A stretch of 64,000 nt of DNA, taken from assembly GCA_018894105.1 (NCBI GenBank), contig CM032117.1:46038503-46102502 (forward strand). The letters run 5' to 3'. This document shows positions 22,361 to 35,200 of this stretch, one piece after another. The stretch is from Jacaranda mimosifolia (lineage: Eukaryota > Streptophyta > Magnoliopsida > Lamiales > Bignoniaceae). Position 1 is the stretch's first letter; each line of letters opens with the position of its first letter. Under the pieces are notes generated by a model, which ran no database searches, was not told the DNA's origin, and saw only the letters and a program-made list of their open reading frames with translations. The translations under genes and the position numbers were made by a program.

Positions 22361-22854
22361 TTCACCAAATGTAGAAATTGCAATTGATTTGTTGGTGAAT
22401 GGAGATTTGTGTGTGTAATAGGGCTCTAGATTTCACAGCGAAGAAGAAGAATAGGTGAAGAAGAAGATTTCGAGTTTGTCTTTAAAAAGAAAATGCAATT
22501 TTCATTTTTTAATTTTATTAGACAATGAAGTGGAGTTTTAGTGTTTGATGACGTATCCACTAGTCTACATAGATGTCTGATGTGGAAAAAATTGTCCACA
22601 TGGGTTTGTATATGTGGCAAAGTATTCCACATGTCAAAACAATATCAATTTATTCATCACGTGAGTGGGGAGTGCATTTTTCAGGCCAAATTATGGCTAA
22701 ATTGAGTTCAATTAAATATAAATTTCCGAAATGTGGCCTTAAGGTGCGCAATTTCTCGTTGGAATGGACTCATTTTAAAATCACAAATCATTAATATCCT
22801 TTTTCCACAGATGACCATAGTTTGGACTACAAATGCATTTTCCTAAATTTCTCG

Positions 22855-22959
22855 TATGGCTATGAAGCAACGTTGATGCCATGTCTGCATGTTTTCCATG
22901 AAGATTGCATCAAGAAGTGGCTGAGGACAAGCAACTATTGCCCCATGTGCCATTTCTAG
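22855..22959 (+). pseudogene. RING-H2 gene, 3' half, copy 2
   Basis: Reads YGYEATLMPCLHVFHEDC, then IKKWLRTSNYCPMCHF and a stop at 22957-22959. All late RING ligands are conserved. The WLRTSNYCPMC stretch is closer to the RING-H2 consensus than copy 1. No upstream half of the gene is present next to it, so it is a non-functional duplicate. Confidence 0.78.
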
Positions 22960-23345
22960 ATGCCAACCCGCACGACTAGATTTTTAGAAGTTTATTCTAT
23001 TCTAATTAATAAATAGTTTTGTAAGATATATTATAAAATTTTGACATAAATATTAAGATATAGGTGAGGTTTAATCCTTATTTCAATGAAAAAAAATTCT
23101 TACATGTAATATTGAATGTTGTCACATTGAATTAGAACAATAATGTTACATCAGTAGGGTATGCATATAATACATATTATAATGTTGATCTAATATGATC
23201 ACTATTTTTTAGTATGAAATTAAGACTTGTTAAACAATTTCTTTTTTTGTTTAAACAGTAGAGTAGAAATTTGACATCTAACCTTACTATTTCAGGAAAG
23301 TTTTATTATTTGAAATTTTGATTTGTTTTGTAGGAAAGTATATTT

Positions 23346-23620
23346 GAGTTGTTGATGTGCACTATTAGAAAGATAAAAATTAATGAAAATATATTAAATG
23401 ATAATGCAAATATTGTCAGTAACTAAACATATTAAGTGATAAAAATTGATTCATTTTGATAATGATTATTTACAAGTTTAATAATAAATAAAAATTGTAT
23501 TTAAATGGTCAATATTCTTGACATATTTTATCATTATACATGTATTACTAATTTTTAATAGCATGATAACATAAATACTAATTCTTATCATATTAATTCA
23601 TTATTGCGAGAAAATATGTT
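23346..23620. other. Extra AT-rich segment in duplication unit 2
   Basis: Absent from the matching place in unit 1, where AAGTATATTT runs on towards TCTTTTTACTCAAT. It has no terminal inverted repeats or target duplication that I could confirm, so it may be an insertion in unit 2 or a deletion from unit 1. Confidence 0.55.
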
Positions 23621-23700
23621 TGTCTTTTTACTCAATACAAATATCAAAATAGAAAATTTCATCACTTCATACTTGTCGGCGATAACTTTTATATTATCTC

Positions 23701-23735
23701 TTTATTATTATTATTATTGTTGTTGTTGTTGTTGT
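23701..23735 (+). repeat. Trinucleotide microsatellite (TTA)n(TTG)n
   Basis: Counterpart of 21685-21753 in the second duplication unit, with different repeat content. Confidence 0.9.
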
Positions 23736-23929
23736 ATGATTTTTTGCATTTCCGTAACCAAAAGTACCTTTAATCATCCAAACTAAATTTGTTCTTGTAC
23801 AATCTCATCTCTAATCTACAAGATTTTAATCAATTGTAAAATAGACACTGCCATGTACAATTAATGACGATATTCGTAATATTGAAATTTAGGTGTTGCT
23901 CTAACATGTGCTAGATCTATTTTAATAAT

Positions 23930-26900
23930 TTATACTATTCTTATTGTAATTCTATTGATATGCTTTTAAGGTGTATTATTGATACATTAAATGATTTTTA
24001 CAGAGTCAATCTTGTTCTTGAAGCAAAATCAATAACAATATAATATCCTTAGAATTTTTTCCTGGGGCTAGATCAATTGTGAATATTTTTTGACAGAAGC
24101 AAAAAAAATTATGGTTCTAATATGTCAATATTATGTTTGTTGGGTAGTTGTCCTCCCGAGAATTATAGTCATTGTCTAGTTTAATTTAATGAAATAACCA
24201 ATTTATTTGGTAGTTTTTGTATTAAGGTAGTATTCTTTTTCCAATTTAAGACACATGGCATAAAAAATTTGTCTTGGGATTTTGCTTCATTACCTGAAAA
24301 ACTACGATTCATAGGTTTTGTAGACATATCTATGCATAAGGTTAAAAATTTTAATTAAGAAAAATGAAATAACAAATTTTTATCAATGGCTAAAAGAATG
24401 TAGATATTAAAATAAAACAAAGTATAAAAATATTAAACTAGCAAATATCTCTCATACTACAAAATTATAATTGAGTAAAATGAAAATTTGATCCTTTAAA
24501 TGTACTCTACTGGTAAGTTAGAACTTTCACTTTTCACACATTATAATCGGTATATTAGCTCTTCAAATTTGGCAATTTGAGGACAAATGAGGTCCGACTA
24601 ATAATTTTCTGCGGGCCGAACTTGCATGACAACTGAATTTGCACTGCACGGTGCCCTGTGATCAAATTGTTGCCTCTTTTGCTTGCATGACCTCTGACGT
24701 GGTAACTTCACTTGTCTCTTCAACAAAAAAATAAATAACTAAGCATTAAATAACTACACGTAGACTCTGAAATAATTGGAATTTACACATCACAAAATAA
24801 AAGCAAAAAAATTGAAAATGCATAAGCCTTGAAAAGTATTTATACATTTATATATACCCATACATACATATATACTAGCAATAGGTGCACTGTGCAAATT
24901 ACTCTGGTGAATGTGCAATGCAATAATAATTTTGGTAATTTTCTCAATTGTGCTTGGTAATAGAATTTCTCAAAATTTAGCTTATGGACCTTTTTTTTCT
25001 TTATTTTATGTTATGTGAAGGTATTATTTATTCTGAATATTGATGTCTAGTAAATTTATTGATAGTTGTCATTGAATTTTCTGTTAAAATGTTGCTTGTG
25101 TATTTGGTAATCAAAAATTAAGCAAAGCATAACGTGTTAATTAATACTTAATGCAAATTTTAAGGTACATAATTTAAACAAAAAAGGAAAATGAGAAAAA
25201 TAATGCATGTAAAAACATACAAACAATGTGTATTGGTGTATTTTTCATTATTGTTAAAATCCTACTATTAGTTTATGAAAAACCATTTTTATATCAAATT
25301 TGATCTTATAATACCTATAGGGAAGCGCAGAGACAATATTCATACTAGACCTCAGACCTGATCATTTTTGCATGCACCTGTTTTTATCCCTTTTCCTTCT
25401 CATGGACTTTGCTCCATGTATTGCTTTTCAACTTATATAATACTCTCCATAAACTCTATAGCTCATCCCTCGTTCCACTTCCTCTTTCTCTTTTTCTTTT
25501 AGCTTTTGTCCAAGCTGCCTTATGTCCTTCATGTGTTCAATTCATATCTATTGGATGAAATCTTTTAAAATTTTCTACTCTTTGAAGATATATTTTTTAA
25601 TCTTTGCTGTATCTTTATATTTTCACTCTTTTTATAGCAAGAATAAAACTTGTGAGGGTACAGCTCTATCTAGTAGCTATAGATATGTATTGTGTTAATC
25701 GTTTGTTTTTGTTGTTTTCATAAAATAGAGTTTCTGAGTATTTACAATTGTTGGGGGGACTTGTTTATTAGTGATTGTCTGCTTGGATATTTTATCGTAA
25801 GATAACTTGTTTTAAATTTAACTCTCTCAGTATTACTTTTGTTATAGCTATCTAATGGTAATCAAATTTGATAAGGTCAACATAAGTCGACCTTCGTTTT
25901 GTCTTGTTTGCAATAAGATTTCAATAATATTTGATCCATTCATGTGTCTCTCCTTTGCTTTACCTTCAATAGCTACTAAGATACAATAACAGTTTTTATC
26001 GTGATAGAGATGGCCTTCCTATGCCATTCACAGTAACTGTTTTGAAGCAAGGATGCTGCAAAGATCTTGCCCAAGTTTTGGGTATTGCATGTTGTTTATG
26101 TAGCATTACTCTTTGTTGAGGTAGATATATATTATTTGCATTTTTTCATTTGTTGGTGTTGTCTTTTCAAGTTTTTGCATTAAATATTTCTATCATGTGT
26201 TATTTGAATCCTTTTGTTTTATATCTGTAGGTATATGAACGTTGAAGAGATATTGGTACTTGGAAAATCCTTCAGAATCTTTGGCTACACTAAAGGATGA
26301 CAAACATATTATTGCATACAGGCTACTAAAGTGAGCATATCTAACAAGACCAAAGATATGCCATTGATATCAGGAAATGTGAATTCTCTTTTTAGCTGGC
26401 AAATTTACATGTTTTCATTAAATTGCTTAAGAAATTCAGCTGTTGTGGTATCACATGGGCAGTGGTTACGTTTGAAACTTCATTTTCATATTTTCTACTA
26501 TTTGAAAATGAAAACATATCACTCTATACACATTTTCACTCAACATATTTTTATTTTTGTTCTAAAAATACATTCTCCAATAACATATATATATATATAT
26601 ATATATATCTTCTTTTTCTATTATCATTGTTACTATTTCTCTCAATCTACAACCTACTAAACCCAACATCATCATTACTTTTCCAACAATCAATCCAAAT
26701 ACAAACTCATCCTCAACTCATTTTCACTAACTAACTTTTCAAAATTTGAAAATGATAAAAATGAAAAATGAGAATGAAAATAAAACCAAATGGGCCCTTA
26801 CTTTTCTGCCTGTTTAGATTTTTTTGTAAAAACTGATGGTAAGCATGGGATTTCCGTTGATTTTATATTCTAATTAGATAATTTTTTTTATAAAACTCTA

Positions 26901-29099
26901 ATGAAAATGATGTGTGAATTGTGTGTATATTTGTATCCATTATGTCAAATTATTTGAATGAAAATATTGTTTGCAGGACATTGGTCCTAGCTATTAATAT
27001 TACCATTTTTAAAAATGTTAGAATTACTATTGGGTAACTTGTAGATTTATTGATTTAAGCTTCAATTCTCTTCGCTTACTGATCACGATAGCATTTCTTT
27101 CTTAAGTTTAGTGAAATTGTTCCTAGACCATTAATTATAATCTTGGAGGACCCCTAATCTGGAGCTGGCATTGACTTTGTTTTAACACAATGCTTTCCCC
27201 TCTAAGAAGGAAATTGCATTTCTCACTTCAACAACAATTCAAAATAGCTCTGCTTTTAATGCAATGGAAGAACAAATGAATGGCTCTGGCACACAATGGG
27301 GGCTTGTGATCTAATCAACAGAATAAATAGAACCAGAGGGAATGTTTAGCAGGGAGTTGTTATTTGGACTTTGCATTATTGATGACAAAGGTTGCACGTT
27401 ATAGTGAAGGATTCACCCATAATGCTTGGTCGTATCATAAAAGTTATGTTGGACCCGATAGAAAAAGAGCATCAGTTATATGATTCTAATTATTTAAAGC
27501 ATCTTCCTGAGGTTCACAAGCTAGGATTCTTGCAAAGAAAATCAAAAAAGAAGCCATCTCTAATTTCTATTTTCGTGTTTGGATGCATTTCTAGGCCTTG
27601 ATGGTATGTGGTATAGTAGAATACATTCTGAAATGTTTTTGTTGCTTGAACTTTTGTGGAGCCATTGATTTTGCTTACCTTGTGTAATATTCTTAAATAA
27701 TTTAATTCAGATATTGCCCTCGATATGCAAGGAACATAGACAAGCAAGTCAAAAGTGGGATCAATGAAGGTTGCCTAATATATTTGTCTTTCATTTGCAA
27801 TGATTCTCATATATCTGTGTTGAAAACAAACTCGACACATTTGTAAGTATTCATAAAAATCCATTTCCTTAAGAGAATTATCTAAAATAAACTTAGTATC
27901 TTAATTCAAATGATGGATTATAATGGTTTTAGTATCAACCATATATTAAGTGCATCGTGTTCTTGATGGAAAAAGTTTTGCAACCTAAAGGGTAGAGGCT
28001 ACGTAGAGAGGGAATCTTGTGTTTACATTGATTGCTCCTTTTCAAGTGATTCCATTAATTTAAAATTGATTCTATTTGATCTTCCATCTCTATGTGCCAC
28101 TTTCATTTAATACTATAGATTATCAACATTAAGATGAAGGCTGCCGATTTGTAATTTATTTTTGTCATGTATGTTATATGAAATTTGGCTCCTTACCAGG
28201 TTGGTTGAAAGTAAGGAGAACATGAAAAATAATGGCAAAGCGTAGGGAAATTTGATAAAAATAATGCTTTATTGTAAAACATTATACCTCTTGTAATGGA
28301 AACCTTAGTTTGTTGATTTTTACATACATGGAATGAGTTGTAAAAGTTGTAATAAAACGTTATAGTTTCCTTATGTTTTTGGGGCATTCCGACAATTATA
28401 TACCAATTAATCGAATGATTCATTAAATTTTATTTAAGGGAATCCCCATGATTATCTCCTACACCTTTAATCAAATTACAAGGCATCCTTTATTTATGAT
28501 TCAAAATAAACTCAGTTTTATTCTCCTTTAATTGGTCAGTATATATTCGATAATGGAATGGAAGTTATACAAAAGTATGAGTCCATCAAATTTTGTTCGA
28601 GTACCATTTTATTTAAAAATAGGATCTTTAACATTATACACCCGAGCATGAAATGTATATGATCTCTTAAATAGTAAATTTGAAGTAAAATGAAAACTAA
28701 CTCATACCATATCACTTCCATAATATTGTAGAAGTTTTGGTATAATTTCATTTTGCCTTGAAATCGAAGTTACTCTAAAATGTGGGCTGATGGTGTAAAT
28801 TCATTTGTTTGGTGATTGGTTTGGCAGAGTTGCGATTGAGTAAAGTCTGAATAGATAGTGTAAATTCAGTTGCGGTTTGATATTTTATATATTCTTTTCT
28901 TTTTTATATAATATGGCATAGACGAGTTTTCCCCCCCTCTGCGAATAAGTGTGACGTGAATACTTTTTGAAGAACAAGCATAAACAATTTTATCTGTTAA
29001 AAAACTGCTCCACATGAAAAGTGAATGGATGCATTCATTTGAATCGAACAAGCACGACCCGCTCTTTAGTCTTTTCTATATGCTTCTTTTTCTTCGCAA
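23930..29099. other. Intergenic, AT-rich; nothing recognised
   Basis: No open frame longer than about 110 codons and none with a family motif. An (AT)n run lies at 26584-26609. Pieces around 26010-26110 and 27390-27560 read like possible short exons but belong to no protein I know. Some of this is likely old repeat sequence. Confidence 0.4.
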
Positions 29100-29282
29100 C
29101 AGCCCATTATACCATTAAAGTGGGTCAAGCAAGCCCAAGTAACCCGCACCCGCTCCGTAGAACGATCCCTTAAAACCTAAAAGCCCGGTTTGCTCTAAGA
29201 CGACGCCGTAGGCTCACGTTTATCCCCGTCTTACGATTACCGGCGAGTGAAATTTTCGCTAAGCTTCTTCACTGGCGGCGAA
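29100..29282 (+). promoter_or_regulatory. Proximal promoter and 5' UTR of the THP1/EER5 gene
   Basis: Less AT-rich than its surroundings. It carries two AGCCCA motifs (29101-29106 and the AAGCCCAAG near 29132), the complement of the site II element TGGGCT common in promoters of plant housekeeping genes, plus a GACGACGCCGT stretch near 29200. No clear TATA box at the expected distance. The transcription start is not determined. Confidence 0.5.
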
Positions 29283-32200
29283 ATGGCAGCATATGTAAGC
29301 ATGGGAGAAGCTCACCGGAGAATCACTGAGTACCTAACACGCTTCTCCGACGCCGTGTCGTATCAAGACGGGAAATCCCTTAGCCGCCTTCTCTCCGTTT
29401 CCTCCGACTCCGCTATGCTCCTCTCCCTCGGAGACGCCCTGAATACCTTCCAGGTTTCCTTTTTCCTCTATATCATTTTTCTATTTACACACTTAAAAGT
29501 CCTATTTGAACTTATAAATTTGGAGCTTTCTGGAAAATTCACGGCTTTGAATATGGTTCTGTGTATAATCAAGTGGCACTTTTGCATAGTTTCACTGGAT
29601 TGGTACTAAAGCTGGATGTTTTAGTGCACTGGCACAGCTGCAAATATTTCAAAAGTGTGGCTGGAAAGAATAGGAAGTGGTTTTATGCGGTAAAAGAATA
29701 CTGAAATTGGGAAAATTATGGGGCTAGAATTTGTTTAACTTCAATCGAAGCATATGATAGGTATGTGCATCCTTTTCACTAGTTCAATGTGAGATCAGGT
29801 TGAGTCTTTTCGTTTTCAACTGTCATTTGGCGGTCTGACTTGTTTCTATCATATGCATTCTATTTATGATGGTGCTGTTTCAGGGTGCATTTGGGAAGTG
29901 TATTCCAAAATTAACTTCAAATATAAACTCTTTCATCAAATCTTTGGTATTCAATTTGGCACCAAGCTTTGCTGAAACTTGAGTATGTTTTTGTAAATAT
30001 GCAGTTAGAGATAGCACATTAGCATTTATACACTTTTCTCTTCTTTTAATATTTGAATCAGTTTCCCAGTGGAGTTCTAATTATGTTTGACAAAATAGTT
30101 TGTTGATGTGATATTATCCTGAAATTTAATTTATGAGGTGCATGCATGCATGTGCAACTTGGAAATATGTACGATTTGAGAAGTTAGTACCTAGAATTGT
30201 AATATTTTACTAGTATAAATTTGACCCGCTTTCTTTTGGAGAAAATTTGTTTTAGTTCTTAATGAAGGAATGGTCTCACTCTGAATTTTTTACACAGATT
30301 ATTGTAAACTATAATGTTCTTCATATTCTTTGGAAAACATGTGCTTCTAAATGTGTGTCTTTCTTCACATATATATTCTAATGTTATATGTTTGGGAATT
30401 TCCTTTATGAAACTATGGCTTCTGAATTTGTAATGGGTCTACGACTGTGTTCTTTATATCTGCAGGATGCTAACAGAGTTATTAGGCAATCTGATAAATA
30501 CTCTCAGTATGCTGAGATTCTAGTTCCTATATTTCGTGCCTTGCAGAGTTATCGAATGAAAAAATTGGTTGAGTCTTACCTGGCCTTTGAAAAAGCATCC
30601 AAGTATGTTGTTTTCTATTGAATTTATTTTATGGTTAAACTGTCTTCATGCTAACGTAATTCCTAATGATGGAGAACTGCAGTGCTTTTATTCAGGAATT
30701 TCGAAATTGGGAATCAGCATGGGCTTTGGAAGCATTATATGTGATTGCATATGAAATTAGGGTCCTTGCTGAGAGGGTAAGATATGCATGAATTTCTCTC
30801 CTTGTCCTTGTGGAAAATTAACGTGTGTTCTTTGAAAGAAGATTCACATGGAATCAACTGATTTATGTTGTTGCATTTCTAGGCTGATATAGAGTTGGCT
30901 TCAATGGGGAAAAATTCAGAAAAATTGAAAGGTGCTGGTTCTTTCCTCATGAAAGTGTTCGGGGTTCTCGCTGGGAAAGGATCAAAACGCGTGGGAGCTT
31001 TATATGTGACATGCCAGCTCTTTAAAATTTATTTCAAGCTGGGGACAGTCCACCTATGTCGTAGTGTGATAAGGAGTATTGAAACTGCTAGGATCTTTGA
31101 CTTTGAGGAGTTTCCAGTCAGGGATAAGGTCACTTACATGTATTACACTGGTCGGTTAGAGGTTTACAATGAAAACTTCCCAGCTGCTGACCACAAATTA
31201 TCGTATGCATTGAAACATTGCAATGCACGAAAAGAAGCAAACATAAGGTCTGGACAGGCATGCTTTTCTTTTCATTTTACTGTTATTCACAAACATTAAT
31301 CTTGAGCAAATTGGGATATCCGAAAGCATTGCCCATTTTGATTTCTTTAAAGCAAGATAAAATTTCTTTTAGTTGTGACAGTATGCATATCTTAATTATG
31401 GCATTCTGAATTCTTGTTTATCTGCTGTACCTTATAAGTTCCCTGTCACTTGTAGAGCTTTTCTTCTTTTTCTTTAGTTTCATATCAACCCTTGCTTTTG
31501 AAATTTCAGAAGTGGTATTGATGCATAATATATAGTTTACTTTACCCTAGTATACTATCTGGAAAGTCCTGACTGCTAACATTTGCCATTTCATTCTACA
31601 GTTTTGATTTTGTCCTATAAGCTAATGATGGGTCTTTGAGTATTGTGTTGCTAACCTGTTATTCTTGTTCTAATAGGATGATATTGAAATATCTGATACC
31701 TGTGAAGCTCTCAATAGGCATCTTACCTGGAACATTGCTTCTTGAGAAGTTTAACTTAAATGAGGTATGATCTATCTGCAGACCATTTATGTATGTTGCC
31801 CTACATATTGATTTTTTCATATGATTTGGTAGACACACTCGCTGTTAAAATTATTGTTAGACATCTTTTAATATGGTACAAGTCATTCCTCTTTTTATGG
31901 TTTACTTTTTTAGTTTTCCTTATTATTTTCTCCCATAACGGTGGCACAATGATCAAAATACCTTAAATGCAATTCTAACCTTATGAATAATTTCAGATTA
32001 AGCTCTTCTGCAAGTTAGTCTTCTCGTGTATGTATGTATCTATATCTATATCTATACACACGTGTGTATGTATATGGCTTATGGGAGATAGGAAATCTTA
32101 TTATAAGGGAGTACAAGACATAGGATGAACATAACATTAGTCAGTGAGTTTGATGTGTTGAGAAGTGCAGCATGCATGCGTAAACTTGAGCTGTCTTCAC

Positions 32201-35200
32201 AGCTAGGGCTGTAAATAGATATTCGAAAATTCGTTTACCGTTTACATCCGAATCCGTTTATACGGCTATTATCTGTATCTGTTTAAAGCGATATTATTTG
32301 TATCTGATTAGTAGACATCTGACTATAAACGGATACAAATATGGTAAATGCCTATTTGATCCGTTTAATATCCTCTCCGAATACATATCCGTTGGATATA
32401 TCCGTTTATATATTCGATTATCCGTAATTTAATTAAATCTGTTATCCGTATCCGATAAATAATATTTAAAAAATTATTATATATAATATATTCTATTTTT
32501 ATGTATTTTAATATATATATGTAAATAATATTTTAAAATATTACCATATATAATATATTATTATACATAATAAATTATTTTTATTTATAGATTATTAAAT
32601 TTCATAATCTATATATAAATGAATATATGTATAAATTAGTAATTAAAGAATTAATAAAAAAATTAGATGGTAATGATGATAATTAAATAATATTAAATCA
32701 AAAAAATTTGAAAAGTTAATATATAAATGATAAAATTAATCAATATAAATTATTGTTGCTTTACTTTATAATTAATTTATATTGGTGTCATTTTATTAAT
32801 ACTAATTAATGATAAAGTGAATCAATAATTATAAAAAAAGTTAACTAAATTAAGAATAATTAACTTTTTAATTCTAAAATAAAATACTAAAATTATTAAC
32901 TAGCTAAAGGGACATTAAGATTTAAGAGGGTGTTCAGGTGAGCTTATAAACTTCTTAAAATATCTTATAAGCTCTTAAGGTAAGATGTTAAGAGTTTATA
33001 AGGTATCAAAAAGTATTTGGTAAATTTTTGTAAAAAATAACTTATAAGCTCTTAAGATAAGAGTTTTTGCAGTGTTAACCAGATGAGAAGTTCAAACATG
33101 TTCATGTTGTTGGACTATGTGAAGATTTTTCTTGTATTGAAATTAATTTTTATTTTGTTTATTTTGGATTGTTGTATCATGTATTGAAAATTATTATTTC
33201 TTTTGATTCTTGAGGAGATTTGTATGCTTGTTTAATTTTTGGAATATGCTAATTTTATTGTTTGTTTGTTGTTTTTTTTTTAGATTTTATTATTTTATTT
33301 ATATGATTATTTTTTTTAATAAAATTTATTAGAAAAAGATATGCATTTTATTATAAATTAATGGATCCGGATATTCGGATATTCATAAACGGATATTTGG
33401 ATATTTATAAACGGATATTCGGAATAATTATAATCAGATACGGATATATCCGAATTCGGATAATATCCGGCGGATACGAATTCGGATATTATAAAAAATA
33501 TCATACGGATACGGATACGGATACAGTATATTCGATCCGTTTAATATCTGTTTACATCCCTATTCACAGCAAAGGCCATGGAATTTGTGTTCTCCATGGT
33601 GGATGAAACTCCAACTTCGCATTGTCGCTTTTCTTGAGAGACAAGTGAGAAGATTCTGCTGATTGTTGGCATTGAATCTGGGAGAATTATCTGCCCCCGA
33701 ATCTACGAGAATGAGTCACGGAACCCCATCAAGAAGGCCATGACATACTCCTTTTGATAATGTTCACTCAAATTGCGAACTTCACCACAGGTGCACCGCC
33801 CGCATGAACAAGCAGGTCGGTTACTGGTTAGCTCCTCCCAAATAGCCTTCAATTTTGTGAAAGACAAACATTGACTGAAGATGTTCCTTGATGGAGGTTG
33901 ATCAGATCATGTTGAAAAATCCGGGGACCATTAAGTTTGCTGAAATCATTCTTTCAGTTTTTTTCCAGATTTCAGCTGCTGCATCAGAGTAGATAACGCT
34001 TGCCAAAATTTCCTCCCAAACAGAGTTGAGAAGCCACAATATCACGGTATTGTTGTTGCGGATCCACTGACTGAAAAACAGCATCATCTGGAGAGGGTTT
34101 GGGAATAGAACCGTCTATGAGTCCAACTTTATTCTTGTCGGGAAGTGCGAGTCTTATTGCACGGCTCCTAGTTGTATAGTTTTCTCCAGTGAGGGGCTGG
34201 AGAAACCAGGAATAAGCTGGGGTTATCTGAATGATGAAGCAAGAATGGGTGAAATGGCCGTTGGAGGCAGCGGAAGCAAATGATCTGAGAGCTTCCATGG
34301 ATGATAAATGCAGAATGAAGGTGATTTTGGAAAAAAATGGAGGATGAAAGATATTTATAGCTGGTAGGATGAGTGAAGGAGGAGGGAAGTCAGCTGGAAG
34401 GCGGGTTATCTTCTGATTCCATGTTGACAAATGCATGCGCACATGTGAACTTGAGCTGAAAAATTAGATGCATTGATGAATAAAGTCTGGGCAGACATTT
34501 ATAGCAAGGACTGAACAACTAACTGTGTAACTAACTTCCTAACGAACCAGAAAGCCATTTTAACTTTCAAACTAATCTGAACTAATTGGCTTTTAATTAC
34601 AGTACAGGATGTTTTATGCATAAACCCTAATACCCTAACACGATGAAAATAGATGTATGATAAGATATTAATGGTTGAAATGGTTTAAAGCTTGGATGTT
34701 TTTCTCTAGAGCATGTATACTCTAGGGCTATTGATACTTGGAACAGAATTGTGAAGAAGTAAGGAACTTGATTTCTTGCCGATCTCTTTGTGAAACTTTA
34801 CTGTATGTATAGGAGAATTTAACCTCATGTTCCTCCTAATTAACCCAATACAAAACATTTTCCTGTACTCATTTATGAATTCATCTCCATATTTCCAAGC
34901 AAGAGAGATATTTGCTTTATGGAGGTACTGTTATTTTCTCTTTTGTATAATGAAATACTATGGCTGACAAATGGACAGGGAAGCAATAGAGCTGCATTTC
35001 CTCCTATGTATATAATGTGCTTGGAAATACTACCCAATTTTTATTGTTTTTCTGTCTGAAAAACTCTTCTTTTCTTTCTTTCTTTCCTCTTGTTTTTTTA
35101 TTTTTTATTTTTTACTTTTTTGTGTGTTTTTGTGTGTGTGAGGGGGCGGGTTGGGAAGGCGCACAGTCAATTAATTGAAACTTGCTCCTCATCTTTGACT

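Larger units (their letters stand above)
21953..23929 (+). repeat. Tandem duplication across the MULE/RING junction, unit 2
   Basis: Direct copy of 20221-21952, longer because of an extra AT-rich segment at about 23346-23620 that unit 1 lacks. It includes a second MULE right end (21953-22845) followed by the 9-bp sequence AATTTCTCG and a second RING 3' half. The two units differ by scattered substitutions, so the duplication is not very recent. Confidence 0.85.
32156..34640 (-). mobile_element. Short-LTR Copia relic in intron 5 of THP1, with a nested hAT element
   Basis: The element runs on the minus strand. Its 5' LTR is 34422-34640 (219 bp, TGTTAGGG...CAACA). It is followed by TGGAATCAGAAG, a slightly altered match to the initiator-Met primer site TGGTATCAGAGC, then gag. 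The other LTR survives only as about 48 bp at 32156-32203 with the same TGTTGA...GCATGC...AACTTGAGCTG order. Flanking pentamers TGATG (32151-32155) and CGATG (34641-34645) match at four of five bases. Everything between gag and the 3' LTR is deleted, and a hAT element (32204-33562) sits in what remains. Confidence 0.75.

Noticed and set aside
24500..29000. A second host gene between the RING remnants and THP1
   Set aside because: Candidate stretches near 26010, 27390 and 28200 have no long frame, no paired splice sites that join in phase and no recognisable protein.
30388..30621. Separate small gene starting at 30388
   Set aside because: It is exon 2 of THP1/EER5 read together with intron sequence on both sides; the acceptor at 30465 and donor at 30603 give the true limits.
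31760..31966. Open frame at the start of intron 5
   Set aside because: It begins at the exon 5 donor and runs into intron sequence in another frame; no conservation with the THP1 family.
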